Shown: piece by piece, positions 8,698 through 17,928 of the stretch
Layout of the letters: each line of letters starts with the position of its first letter
Position numbering within the stretch: position 1 is the stretch's first letter
Origin: Methanobacteriota archaeon
Lineage (GTDB): Archaea > Thermoplasmatota > Thermoplasmata > Methanomassiliicoccales > Methanomassiliicoccaceae
Direction of reading: 5' to 3'
Length of the DNA stretch: 64,000 bases
Assembly (NCBI GenBank): GCA_012518185.1
Contig: JAAYTA010000105.1
Coordinates: forward strand, 1-64,000
Program-made: the position numbers and the translations under genes
Notes under the pieces: generated by a model
Database searches by the model: none
Seen by the model: only the letters and a program-made list of their open reading frames with translations
What the model was told of the DNA's origin: nothing

Positions 8698-10557
8698 ATG
8701 GCCACCATTGAAACAGCCATTACGCTGTTAATCTTCGTTCCACTGATAGGTGCCATAGCATGCCTTGTAGGGCAGCGGAAGATATTGAAACAGGTGACCA
8801 TAATGACTGCCGTCGCTACGGCAGTCATATCTCTAATACTCTTCATTGAAATAGCGGGACAGGGATTCATTGACACTCGTATCTTCCTGCCTGATGATCT
8901 AGGTTACTTAGTAGAAATATTTGGAGCTATAGTAGCGTTAACATTCCTCTATTTGGGATGGAGGACCAGAAGTATATTAGTGATAGCATTTTCAATCGGA
9001 CAATTAGCAGTACTAAGTACTATATTATTAACTCCCGGCTCCGAAACCAGCTTCTTCTTGATAGATACTCTTGCTCTGATCATGGTGATGATAACTTCCA
9101 TCATCGGCTCCATAATTGCTCTTTATTCGTTAACATATATGAGGAACGATCCACGTCGGGGTGTATTCCTTGCTGTAATACTTGCCTTCCTAGGTATAAT
9201 GAATGCAGCAGCGATAAGCAATGACATACGGTGGTTCGATGTTTTCTGGAGTATCACCACATTATTTTCATTCCTTTTGATTGGTCATACTAGGACAGAT
9301 GATGCTAGAGCTGCTGCCAGATTAGCCTTGATAATAAACACGGGCGGAGGTCTCGCATTACTCCTTGGCGCTAGGCTTATGATGCATTATCATGAGACTT
9401 ATCTATTCACTGACTTACCAATCGGAAACATGACTGGATTAGTTTTACTCCCATTAGCATTCATATCAATCGGAGCATTTACGAAATCGGCTCAACTACC
9501 ATTTCAATCGTGGTTGCTAGACGCCATGGTTGCGCCAACTCCTGTATCAGCACTTCTTCACTCCTCAACCATGGTAAATCTAGGAGTATTCCTAGTACTT
9601 CGAATCACACCCTCACTACAGGGAGAAACTTTCTTTTCCATATTTATCGCCCTTATAGGAGGGCTATCTTTTCTGATAACATCTATACTTGCCATGACTC
9701 AGAGTAATGCAAAGCGCATACTTGCATACTCCACTGTAGGGAATCTTGGCCTGATATTCATGTGCGCGGGTATCGGAACTCCGTTAGCTCTCGCCGCAGC
9801 TGTAATCCTTCTCCTATACCATGCGATCTCCAAGGCATTGTTGTTCCTAGCAGTTGGGGTCGTCCAAGAAGGTAAGATGTCTGAAGATATTGAGGATATG
9901 TATAGTCTAAGAAGAGATATGCCACTTGTCACTCTATCTATTTTCATAGGAATAGCTACCTTAGTACTTCCTCCATTTGGCATGTTCGTATCAAAATGGC
10001 TTATTAGTGAGACTACAACTACATTTCCCTTATTAGCATTCCTTTTAGCAGTGGGATTTGCATCGATGGTAGTGTATTATTTCAAGTGGCTTGGGATCTT
10101 GCTGACTTCTTTTACAGGAACGAGACGGCCTCTAAGAGAGGATGTATCTCCACAATCTTATCGGTGGATATTGGGAGCGTTAAGTGCAGGAGCGGTAGCA
10201 ATATCTGCCTTAGTAGGGCCAATAACACATTACCTCATATCTCCCTTTGTAGCCATGGAATATGAGCTCCCTGGTCTAACTGAATCACTATCTATATTTA
10301 CTGTAGAGGGCGAGGTCCAGGCACTCTTGATATTATTTTTAGTAGTTTTGGCCATATTGATAATCAGCTTATTCAGGCGGCGCTCTAGAGATGTCACCGT
10401 ACCATATGGTGGGGGCGAGGAGGTGATCTTCCAGGCTGGAGGATCATATTACCTATCGAATGAATTAGTAACCAAAATCACGCGTATTGGAAATCTGATC
10501 GGTGCCACACTAATTGTCATATTAGTCATTATTCCACTAATTATGGAGGTATTCTAA
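8698..10557 (+). CDS. echA: Ech hydrogenase subunit A (NuoL-like ion-translocating subunit)
   Basis: A 619-residue polytopic membrane protein of the NuoL/EchA family. KSAQLPFQSWLLDAMVAPTP and PVSALLHSS are the conserved channel helix region and HAISKALLFLAVG carries the later channel lysine. It begins a six-gene operon in exact echABCDEF order. It should drive H+ or Na+ movement coupled to ferredoxin-dependent hydrogen formation by the other subunits. The stop codon overlaps the echB start by one base. Confidence 0.92.
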   Translation: MATIETAITLLIFVPLIGAIACLVGQRKILKQVTIMTAVATAVISLILFIEIAGQGFIDTRIFLPDDLGYLVEIFGAIVALTFLYLGWRTRSILVIAFSIGQLAVLSTILLTPGSETSFFLIDTLALIMVMITSIIGSIIALYSLTYMRNDPRRGVFLAVILAFLGIMNAAAISNDIRWFDVFWSITTLFSFLLIGHTRTDDARAAARLALIINTGGGLALLLGARLMMHYHETYLFTDLPIGNMTGLVLLPLAFISIGAFTKSAQLPFQSWLLDAMVAPTPVSALLHSSTMVNLGVFLVLRITPSLQGETFFSIFIALIGGLSFLITSILAMTQSNAKRILAYSTVGNLGLIFMCAGIGTPLALAAAVILLLYHAISKALLFLAVGVVQEGKMSEDIEDMYSLRRDMPLVTLSIFIGIATLVLPPFGMFVSKWLISETTTTFPLLAFLLAVGFASMVVYYFKWLGILLTSFTGTRRPLREDVSPQSYRWILGALSAGAVAISALVGPITHYLISPFVAMEYELPGLTESLSIFTVEGEVQALLILFLVVLAILIISLFRRRSRDVTVPYGGGEEVIFQAGGSYYLSNELVTKITRIGNLIGATLIVILVIIPLIMEVF

Positions 10558-11402
10558 TGATACTGTCATCGATCGCTATTCTGCTCCTTGGACCATTATT
10601 AGTAGGGATCAGCATGGGATTGGATCGTAAGATCACTGCTCGTTTACAAAATCGGCGTGGCCCTCCATTATTACAACCATTCTATGACATAGGTAAATTA
10701 TTGAGTAAACAATCGCTCGTATTAAGCGATCTACAAGCACTATTTGCCTCATTTTCTTTGATTTTCCACATTATTGCCTTTGCGCTATTTGCATTTGGGG
10801 GAAATCTCCTAGTAATATTCTTTATCAGTAGCATGGGAGCTATCTTTCTTGTTCTGGGTGCCTATTCGACGCCTTCACCCTACTCTCATTTAGGCGCTAA
10901 TCGTGAACTACTCGCAATGCTTGCCTATGAACCCATCTTATTTTTAGCAGTAATTGCGATAGGTATGCAAGGATCATTTCTAGTTGGTGAGATAGTTCCT
11001 GGATTACTGTCTCATATTCCACTAATCCTTATTGCACTATTACCGGTATTAGTCATCCTACTGGAAAAATCCCCATTTGATGTACCAACAGCTCATCAGG
11101 AATTAGTTACAGGACCTTATGTAGAATATTCGGGGCCATATTTAGCCCTGCTAGAGTTAGGCCATTGGTATCAACTAGCGTTTGTTTATGGTATGATAAC
11201 ATTATTCATATGGGGAACCGGAATCACATCTGACATAATTCTCAAGCTTGTCTTGGCCTTTATATTATTATTTGCTGCAATATTGATAGATAATATCACT
11301 GCTCGCTTGACCAGGAAAAGTATGGTAGCCTTCATGTTAACCGTGGGGATAGGATTGATCGCTCTCAACCTCCTCATATTGTACATAATTGAGGTGATAT
11401 GA
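10557..11402 (+). CDS. echB: Ech hydrogenase subunit B (NuoH-like)
   Basis: A 281-residue membrane protein with about eight helices. The loop ARLQNRRGPPLLQPFYDIGKLL is the NuoH/EchB signature, and EKSPFDVPTAHQELVTG is the conserved acidic loop that contacts the hydrogenase module. It anchors the EchC-EchE catalytic part to the membrane. Overlaps at both ends (one base with echA, four with echC) show an operon under translational coupling. Confidence 0.92.
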   Translation: MILSSIAILLLGPLLVGISMGLDRKITARLQNRRGPPLLQPFYDIGKLLSKQSLVLSDLQALFASFSLIFHIIAFALFAFGGNLLVIFFISSMGAIFLVLGAYSTPSPYSHLGANRELLAMLAYEPILFLAVIAIGMQGSFLVGEIVPGLLSHIPLILIALLPVLVILLEKSPFDVPTAHQELVTGPYVEYSGPYLALLELGHWYQLAFVYGMITLFIWGTGITSDIILKLVLAFILLFAAILIDNITARLTRKSMVAFMLTVGIGLIALNLLILYIIEVI

Positions 11403-11845
11403 TGGGATTACTGGATAAGATAGGGACAAAATCGCCTTGGATATTACATTTTGATACTGGTTCATGTAATGGATGTGATCTAGAGATATGGGCGCTATTA
11501 ACTCCTAAATATGATGTAGAGCGATTTGGTGGAATAAATCGAGCCAATCCTAAACAAGCCGATATATTATTGATAACTGGGCCGGTGACAATGAGATGCG
11601 AAGATAGACTTCGCAATCTCTATGAGCAAGTTCCAGAACCTAAGCTGGTAGTAGCATGTGGCAACTGTGCTAGTACTGGTGCGCCCTTTCATAATTGCTA
11701 CAATGTCTGCCAAGGAGTTGACAAAGTCATCCCTGTAGACGTTTACGTACCAGGATGTGCTGCTTGCCCAGAGGCCCTTATCGATGGCTTCGTCAGAGCA
11801 TTATCGTTATGGGAAGATAAGGCTAGGAGGCGAGAGTCTGAATAA
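11399..11845 (+). CDS. echC: Ech hydrogenase small subunit C
   Basis: A 148-residue NiFe hydrogenase small subunit of the group 4 type, lacking the medial and distal cluster domains of group 1 enzymes. Cysteines 23, 26, 90 and 120 (GSCNGCDLE, CGNCASTG, VPGCAACP) bind the single proximal [4Fe-4S] cluster. GAGGTGAT precedes the start. Its paralogue in the neighbouring Ehr operon is clearly related but diverged, so the two operons are not a recent duplication. Confidence 0.92.
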   Translation: MMGLLDKIGTKSPWILHFDTGSCNGCDLEIWALLTPKYDVERFGGINRANPKQADILLITGPVTMRCEDRLRNLYEQVPEPKLVVACGNCASTGAPFHNCYNVCQGVDKVIPVDVYVPGCAACPEALIDGFVRALSLWEDKARRRESE

Positions 11846-12188
11846 TAGCTCTGCTAATGAATCACATAAAGTCATACGAGACATAGCTGTCAGAATGAAA
11901 AATAGAGGTGTGAGATTAGTATCAATAACTGGCCGAGATTGTGATGAGGGAAATATAGAACTAATATACGTATTTGATGAAGATGGAGTCATACTAGATC
12001 ATCGTTTTGTTGTGGATGTCGAACGCGAATTAGATAGCATATCTGATATCTATTCTGGAGCGATAAATATGGAGCGCGAAAACATCGATTTACTGGGAAT
12101 GAAATTCAAAGGTCTTACACCTGGACTGTTGCTTGAGCCAGAAAAGAGTGTTATAGCACCTCTACGCAAAAGACAGGAGGAAGTATGA
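11838..12188 (+). CDS. echD: Ech hydrogenase subunit D (NuoC-like)
   Basis: A NuoC-like subunit of about 116 residues between the small and large Ech subunits. Recognition rests on order and on the conserved pattern RGVRLVSITGRD followed by a beta-rich IELIYVFDEDGVILDHRFVV. The start is unusual: no ATG, GTG or TTG lies in frame near the echC stop, but a CTG at 11838 has GGAGG at 11826-11830, seven bases upstream. The only in-frame ATG before it, at 11784, lies inside echC and would add 18 residues. An ATG further on would cut into the domain. Confidence 0.82.
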   Translation: MNNSSANESHKVIRDIAVRMKNRGVRLVSITGRDCDEGNIELIYVFDEDGVILDHRFVVDVERELDSISDIYSGAINMERENIDLLGMKFKGLTPGLLLEPEKSVIAPLRKRQEEV

Positions 12189-13261
12189 AGCGTCCTACAA
12201 CTATTCCCATTGGACCACAGCATCCTGCGTTTCTGGAACCTCTCAATATAGGACTTGAGTTAGAAGAGGAGAGAGTAGTAGGAGCAACACTGAATCTTGG
12301 CTACAACCATAGAGGAATGGAATATGCGTTAGCTCTTGACTATAAGAAAACGCAATATTTAGTTGAGAGAGTTTGTGGTATCTGCTCTAATCATCATTCT
12401 GCAGCTTACTGTCAAACTATGGAAGATATTTATGATATAGAGGTGCCGGTACGGGCCAAGGTGATACGAACAATAATGATGGAGTGCCAACGCATAACGT
12501 CTCATCTCCTTGCACTTGGGCATACCGCTGAGACTATGGGCTATGAGAATCTATTTATGCAGTGTTTTAGGGAAAGAGAATTGGCTATGCGTCTTGTTAA
12601 TGAAATCTCTGGCAACCGTGTACATTATAGCATCAATGTTATCGGAGGCATTAAGAGAGATATGGATGCTGGCATGGAGAGACATACCGCTAATGTGATG
12701 AGGGAGCTTAGGCCATTATTAGAAGATTTAAGAGATGTATTTGCTAGAGATAATACTCTAGTGAAGAGGATGAAAGACGTCGGTGTTCTGACGAATGAAC
12801 AAGCTAGAGATTGGTGTACGGTGGGGCCAGTGGCTAGAGCATCTGGACTTCCTCAAGACATACGAGAAGATGGATTCGCTGCTTATGATATGATAGATCT
12901 AAAACCTGTAGTAAGAGATGAAGGAGATTGTTATGCACGCACTATGGTAAGAATGGACGAATGCTTACATTCTATAGATCTAATTGAAGAATGTCTCAAG
13001 CTGCTTGATGAGGGACCAGTGATAATGACTGTAAAAGGACACCCGACTGGGGAAGGCCTCAGTCGCGTAGAAGCGCCACGTGGTGAGTTATTATACCACG
13101 TCAAGGCAATTGGAGGGCTACAATTAGATCGTATAAAAATTCGAACTCCAGCCTTCTTGAATGTACCCTCAGTGCAGGCCATGCTTCCAGGGAGTCGGTT
13201 AGCCGACGTACCACTCATTACGGTCTCGGTAGATCCATGTATATGCTGTACAGATAGGTGA
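12185..13261 (+). CDS. echE: Ech hydrogenase large subunit E, NiFe ligands intact
   Basis: The catalytic large subunit, 358 residues. Both ligand motifs are present: RVCGICSNHH with Cys64 and Cys67, and the terminal DPCICCTDR with Cys352 and Cys355. It reduces protons with electrons passed from reduced ferredoxin through EchF and EchC, or runs in reverse. The protein ends directly at the arginine of the second motif, so there is no C-terminal extension for a maturation protease to remove, a known trait of some Ech and CooH-type enzymes. No hyp maturation genes are in the window. Confidence 0.95.
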   Translation: MKRPTTIPIGPQHPAFLEPLNIGLELEEERVVGATLNLGYNHRGMEYALALDYKKTQYLVERVCGICSNHHSAAYCQTMEDIYDIEVPVRAKVIRTIMMECQRITSHLLALGHTAETMGYENLFMQCFRERELAMRLVNEISGNRVHYSINVIGGIKRDMDAGMERHTANVMRELRPLLEDLRDVFARDNTLVKRMKDVGVLTNEQARDWCTVGPVARASGLPQDIREDGFAAYDMIDLKPVVRDEGDCYARTMVRMDECLHSIDLIEECLKLLDEGPVIMTVKGHPTGEGLSRVEAPRGELLYHVKAIGGLQLDRIKIRTPAFLNVPSVQAMLPGSRLADVPLITVSVDPCICCTDR

Positions 13262-13265
13262 TATA

Positions 13266-13673
13266 ATGTCTATGCTTCGTTCCTCTTTAAGGAATTTGTT
13301 CCAACGACCAGTAACTACGGCCTATCCTAATGTGCAGGCAGATCTGCCTCAATCTAATCGTGGCCGCGTTATGTGGGAGATGAGTAAATGCATATATTGC
13401 AGGCGCTGCGAACGGGTGTGCCCTACCAACGCGATAAGTACTAATAAAGAAGCTAAAAGTCAGACAATAGTGCGCAATCGATGCATCACATGCAATGCCT
13501 GCGTAGAGGTGTGCCCCACTCAGACCATCAGTATGGTAGCTGATTATTCTAAACCCGATCTTGCGCCTACGGTACACATATTTTCTGCTAATCTTCCTGA
13601 TTATAATTTCCGTGTCGAGCATCTGCCGCGAGGTAGCGGTAGCCGCCGTCCTGATGAAGTGACTAATGATTAG
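13266..13673 (+). CDS. echF: Ech hydrogenase ferredoxin subunit F
   Basis: A 135-residue subunit with two [4Fe-4S] motifs, CIYCRRCERVCP and CITCNACVEVCP, the entry point for electrons from soluble ferredoxin. It starts four bases after echE and closes the operon. The C-terminal tail (about 45 residues) is charged and without clusters. A 240-base AT-rich gap with no recognisable feature follows before the methyltransferase gene. Confidence 0.92.
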   Translation: MSMLRSSLRNLFQRPVTTAYPNVQADLPQSNRGRVMWEMSKCIYCRRCERVCPTNAISTNKEAKSQTIVRNRCITCNACVEVCPTQTISMVADYSKPDLAPTVHIFSANLPDYNFRVEHLPRGSGSRRPDEVTND

Positions 13674-13914
13674 TTAAATTTACATAATTTTTAATAAAAT
13701 ATTCGGATTGATGGATCGCTCACGAATTGACAATTATATTGAGCTGATCCCAACTCATATGCTAATATTTTATAGCATTATTTATTGATTAAAGTATTAT
13801 TTATTATTGTAAAAATAAATTATTCACGCTGAGATCTAAATAATCAGCTTTGATTACTAGTATCACAAAAGCTTAACAATGACTGCCTGCCTAATTTGAT
13901 ATGTGGATGGTTAG

Positions 13915-14946
13915 ATGCATCAGGATCGCCACGATTATCGCGATCGGAAATATCTATCTGCAGTGGAAGCGGCAAGATTTCTAGAAACTACTGTAGAAGA
14001 AATACATCGATTAGGCCGAGAGAATCATATATTAATGCATAGGGCATCTAGCGGTCAGCAACGGTTTGACCTTGACTCATTAATTCATCTGGCAGATTCT
14101 AGCAGTCCAAATACTATATCTCGCGGTACAAGATTGAATATTGGTAAAACAGTGCAAAAAGTAATATGTGCTGATGCTTCACATATGAAAGATCTAAATG
14201 ATGAAAGTGTGCATCTTGTAGTGACCTCGCCACCATACTTCAATGCTAAAATGTACTCATCTCCATCTATTGATGGAGATCTTGGTAATGTACACTCTGT
14301 GGAAGAATGGCTTGAGCGCATAGCCTTGATATGGAAAGAAGTGTTCCGTGTCCTACAACCTGGTAGAAAGGCGTTTATAAATATAATGAATCTTCCTGTT
14401 CGATTGGGAGGAGGTTCATACAGGACGCTGAACCTCGCTGGCCGTACTATAGACTTATGTGAGGAAATAGGTTTCATATTTAAACGAGATATAGTCTGGC
14501 ATAAGACAAATGGAGTACGTGCTCCTATAGGTACATACCCTTTCCCAGGAGGAATTTTACTGAATAATATGCATGAATTTATCTTAGAGTTAGAGAAACC
14601 AATGCCGGAAAAAACCTCCAAATACTCCCACGTCACTCCTGAAGATCGAGAGGCTTCCCGCCTTGATAAAGAGTTCTGGCTAAGTATAAAGAATTCTGAT
14701 GTATGGCTCATGAATCCAGAGGGAAGTGGAGATCAGCGCGATCATGTAGCGCCCTTTCCACTCACTCTCCCGTCTCGTTTAATACGTGCGTTTAGCTACC
14801 GGCAGGAAACGATATTAGATCCATTTTGCGGCAGTGGAACCACATTAGTTGCTGCATCACGACTAGGACGAAATGGAGTAGGCTATGAGATAACTCCCGA
14901 TATCGCTTCTCACTCTATAATGCGACTCAAACAGGAAAATAAATAG
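13915..14946 (+). CDS. Orphan DNA methyltransferase with N-terminal helix-turn-helix
   Basis: A 343-residue fusion. Residues 12-60 (SAVEAARFLETTVEEIHRL and following) look like an excisionase/MerR-type HTH_17 DNA-binding domain. The rest is a permuted amino-methyltransferase: motif IV TSPPY at 104-108 comes before motif I, DPFCGSGTT, at about 302-310. TSPPY is typical of N4-cytosine enzymes, though N6-adenine activity is not excluded. The order IV then I with a target-recognition region between is the beta class. No restriction endonuclease lies next to it, so it is probably a regulatory or maintenance methylase rather than part of an R-M pair. Confidence 0.88.
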   Translation: MHQDRHDYRDRKYLSAVEAARFLETTVEEIHRLGRENHILMHRASSGQQRFDLDSLIHLADSSSPNTISRGTRLNIGKTVQKVICADASHMKDLNDESVHLVVTSPPYFNAKMYSSPSIDGDLGNVHSVEEWLERIALIWKEVFRVLQPGRKAFINIMNLPVRLGGGSYRTLNLAGRTIDLCEEIGFIFKRDIVWHKTNGVRAPIGTYPFPGGILLNNMHEFILELEKPMPEKTSKYSHVTPEDREASRLDKEFWLSIKNSDVWLMNPEGSGDQRDHVAPFPLTLPSRLIRAFSYRQETILDPFCGSGTTLVAASRLGRNGVGYEITPDIASHSIMRLKQENK

Positions 14947-15030
14947 TATATGTGTTTTGTAATATTTTCTAGTCATGTCTTCCTAGCCAAACAGCATTTA
15001 GAAAGGATTAATTATCATGATAGATGATAG

Positions 15031-16029
15031 TTGACTGTGCACCCTCTATCGCGTTATCTAAGTGTAGTTGATGGCACGGTCAGACCGCGTTATATGAGTG
15101 CAAAATCGATAAAAGTCGATATGTCGTCGCAGGAGCGACGATGGGAGGAGCACGATTCCGCGGTGAAGCGAGCATACACACTTACCAATGAGATTGGTCC
15201 TGAGGTAAAACCGTCATTAGTAGACCTCAAGGCTGAGCTAGCAAGACCACATATGAGATCGTGCTCACTATGCCCTTGGCGATGTGGAGACGCTCGTATG
15301 TCTGGTCGGGGACGGTGTGGAGTCACTAATCCTCGGATAAATAGTACATTCATACATATGGGGGAAGAAGCTCCCCTTGTCCCCTCATATACTATATTTT
15401 TCTCTGGTTGCAATCTTAATTGTGCATTTTGTCAGAACTACGATCTCAGTACAATGCCAGATCGAGGAGTTGAACTTTCATCGAAAGAGTTAGTTGAAAC
15501 TATAAGTGATGCTTTAAACTCGGGAAGATTGATTAAGAATGTAAATTGGGTTGGAGGTGATCCAATCCCAGTTTTACCTTATGTGCTAGAATCTCTAAGT
15601 CTTATGGAATCAAACATCGCCCAAATTTGGAATTCTAATATGTATTTAGAAGAAGACTCCATGAAATTACTCAGTGGAGTCATCGATGTATATCTTACTG
15701 ATCTAAAGTTTGGCAATGACGACTGTGCTCAGCGAATTTGTGGTGTGAAGGATTATTCCTCCATAGTGTATCGCAATCATAAGATAGCAATGGAGCAGGG
15801 TGAAGTAATAGTGCGGCATTTACAGCTCCCTGGTCATCTGGAATGCTGCACCTTCCCAATTATCGATTGGTTGGCTAAATACCTCCCTGGTGCAGCAATT
15901 AACCTTATGGATCAATACCGTCCAGAGCATCGTGCATACGAGCATCCAGAACTAGGCAGATCCTTATCCTCAGAAGAAAGGAGAGAGGCTCTAGAATATG
16001 CTAGAGAGCGTGATCTCTATCTCCTCTAA
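15031..16029 (+). CDS. PflX-like radical SAM protein (COG1313 type)
   Basis: A radical S-adenosylmethionine protein, 332 residues from a TTG at 15031. The cluster motif is CNLNCAFC (Cys127, 131, 134) in SGCNLNCAFCQNY, the form seen in PflX and pyruvate-formate-lyase-activating-like proteins. Before it, four more cysteines (78, 81, 85, 96) in CSLCPWRC and GRCGV probably bind a second metal centre, as in this family. The substrate of PflX-like proteins is not known. The start is uncertain: an ATG at 15094 is the next candidate. The stop is 33 bases before the FAD oxidase ATG, suggesting co-transcription. Confidence 0.83.
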   Translation: MTVHPLSRYLSVVDGTVRPRYMSAKSIKVDMSSQERRWEEHDSAVKRAYTLTNEIGPEVKPSLVDLKAELARPHMRSCSLCPWRCGDARMSGRGRCGVTNPRINSTFIHMGEEAPLVPSYTIFFSGCNLNCAFCQNYDLSTMPDRGVELSSKELVETISDALNSGRLIKNVNWVGGDPIPVLPYVLESLSLMESNIAQIWNSNMYLEEDSMKLLSGVIDVYLTDLKFGNDDCAQRICGVKDYSSIVYRNHKIAMEQGEVIVRHLQLPGHLECCTFPIIDWLAKYLPGAAINLMDQYRPEHRAYEHPELGRSLSSEERREALEYARERDLYLL

Positions 16030-16062
16030 TTGTTAAATAGTCTATTTTCAAATAACTCCATC

Positions 16063-17367
16063 ATGGCAGTCCAGAAGGGCTCACCGTGGCTAAGTCTCTT
16101 GAATAGAGAACGTATTCCCATACCAATTACAGCGAATGAGTCTACTGATACAGTTGTGATTGGCGGAGGCATAGCTGGTCTTTCTACTGCTTTTTATTTG
16201 TTACATGATACAGATAGAGAAGTTGTATTACTTGAAGCGAATCTAGTCGCCCATGGAGCAACTGGTCACAGCGCTGGTAGCGTGGTAGCATCTATGGAAA
16301 AGAGCTATAACGAATTAATTCAAAATCTGGATGAGGAATGTGTAGCTCAAGGATATCGGGAACTACGTTCAGGATGGCATCTACTAGAAGAAATATTAGA
16401 AAAAATTGGCCAGAAAAATATTTTTCATAGAGTAAAAGGAATGACGTTTGTCGATTCCCAAAAAATGATCTCATCTATGATTGAGGAAGCAGATAGGCGA
16501 GCTGCTATATGGGGCGAAAAGGTAGAAGTAGTTATTATAAGCAATACGTCGGCAAATATAGGTGGAACAAGGGAGGTGGAATCTGAGCAACTTGTTCCGC
16601 CGTTCAATCTCAAAAATAAGGGATATACTGCTGCTATGTGCGTTCCAGCTGGTGTGTTAAATGCCGCCCTCTTTACAAACATTATAGCAGATTACTTGTT
16701 GGATGAATATCCGGATCGATTTCACCTATACGAGAAAAGTCGTGTTCGACGATTGCGCTTAGGTGATGAGATAGCTGCCACTGTCGATCGCAACACAGTG
16801 TTTGCAGATAATGCAGTGTTGTGCACTAATGGATATATAGGTATGGAGATAGAGTCTTGTGAGGTGCCCGTATCAGTAGGCAACATTAAGGCTAAAATTG
16901 GATTCATGTCGGGTTGGTATGATAATGAATCTCCTGCCTCTGCATCATTTTTTAAAGAACATGAGAAGAGTTATTACTACGTCACCAATCATCCATATTC
17001 TGAACACTCATTAACTACTCTCGGTGGGCCAGAAAAAGATTTAGCGTCTGGCGAACAATACAATCCTCAGAAGATCTATGATGTTGACGCTTACAATCGT
17101 CTTGATATATTTGGTAGAGAAACATTAGACGACTATAGTAGAGATATGGAGTGGCATGGGTTGATGGGATATGTGACAGATGGCATTAGGTTGGTTGGAC
17201 CGGATCCTAATAATCCAAACCTGATGTATAATTTAGGATGCAATGGTATCGGGATACTGGCATCTTTGGCAGGTGGATGGAAAGTTGCACAACAAATGTG
17301 CGGAATAACTTTGCCACAGTCCATGTTCGATCCATGTCGACTAGCTAATATTGATCAGTCAGATTGA
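16063..17367 (+). CDS. FAD-dependent oxidoreductase of the DAO (glycine/D-amino acid oxidase) family
   Basis: A 434-residue flavoprotein. The dinucleotide-binding motif VVIGGGIAGLSTAFYLL lies near residue 35, followed by a second FAD contact LEANLVAHGATGHSAGSV, both typical of DAO-fold amine oxidases. The C-terminal GYVTDGIRLVGPDPNNPNLMYNLGCNGIG is the usual closing FAD contact. A TTG at 16030 right after the previous stop would add 11 residues. The substrate cannot be told; an amine or amino acid is likely from the family. It may work with the PflX-like gene upstream. Confidence 0.83.
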   Translation: MAVQKGSPWLSLLNRERIPIPITANESTDTVVIGGGIAGLSTAFYLLHDTDREVVLLEANLVAHGATGHSAGSVVASMEKSYNELIQNLDEECVAQGYRELRSGWHLLEEILEKIGQKNIFHRVKGMTFVDSQKMISSMIEEADRRAAIWGEKVEVVIISNTSANIGGTREVESEQLVPPFNLKNKGYTAAMCVPAGVLNAALFTNIIADYLLDEYPDRFHLYEKSRVRRLRLGDEIAATVDRNTVFADNAVLCTNGYIGMEIESCEVPVSVGNIKAKIGFMSGWYDNESPASASFFKEHEKSYYYVTNHPYSEHSLTTLGGPEKDLASGEQYNPQKIYDVDAYNRLDIFGRETLDDYSRDMEWHGLMGYVTDGIRLVGPDPNNPNLMYNLGCNGIGILASLAGGWKVAQQMCGITLPQSMFDPCRLANIDQSD

Positions 17368-17439
17368 TGTAATTTATCGATATCTCAACGCCAATGTAGG
17401 GCCCAGTCTGCGATCAGGCTCTTTCAAAGTTGGAATCAT

Positions 17440-17928
17440 TTACCAGTTATACACATGATGTCTCCATATTAATGAAGTCCCAACTATGGCAACTAGTAGC
17501 GACATAATGATTATGGCAACGTTCTGATATCCAGATAATCTGTCAGCAAAAAAGTATAGCCATATAATCACCACAGATGTCCAAACTCCCCACATAGTCG
17601 CTACAGCAGCGAATCTTCCTCTAAGGAAATGAGACTTCCAGGATTCTATTGCTGTAGGAGCATAGCGCTTACCGATTCCAATACCATAATTTATCCATAA
17701 TATTCCTATAATGATAACAGTCACTGCTAGCGATAGCAAAATAATCGCTATGTTCCTATATATAGTGAAATTATTAGCTGCTAAAAGTAGCCATAAGAAA
17801 AAGAAAATCATCCAGCCTACGCAGATAATTGCTGAGGCGTATAATCTAGATCTTAGACTGGGAGCAGGCAAATCTCCTCTGATCCAATATATCTCATTTC
17901 TATCTCTTTTCCATGGAGCCACGTTCAA
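17440..17928 (-). CDS. Unknown four-helix membrane protein
   Basis: A 162-residue protein with four clear hydrophobic segments arranged as two similar hairpins, each ending in a polar (N/R)-Y-rich stretch (AANNFTIYRNIAIILLSL and ADRLSGYQNVAIIIMSLL). The internal repetition suggests a duplicated two-helix unit. No family is recognised. Its first 29 bases overlap the end of the rhodanese gene, so the two are translated from one message. Confidence 0.7.
   Translation of the reverse strand: MNVAPWKRDRNEIYWIRGDLPAPSLRSRLYASAIICVGWMIFFFLWLLLAANNFTIYRNIAIILLSLAVTVIIIGILWINYGIGIGKRYAPTAIESWKSHFLRGRFAAVATMWGVWTSVVIIWLYFFADRLSGYQNVAIIIMSLLVAIVGTSLIWRHHVYNW

Noticed and set aside
8698-13673. Complex I / Fpo-like dehydrogenase instead of a hydrogenase
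   Set aside because: Six-gene ech order, both NiFe ligand motifs intact in EchE, and no FpoF or NuoEFG-like input genes.
14085-14711. A 208-residue minus-strand frame
   Set aside because: Fully inside the methyltransferase gene, no recognisable protein.
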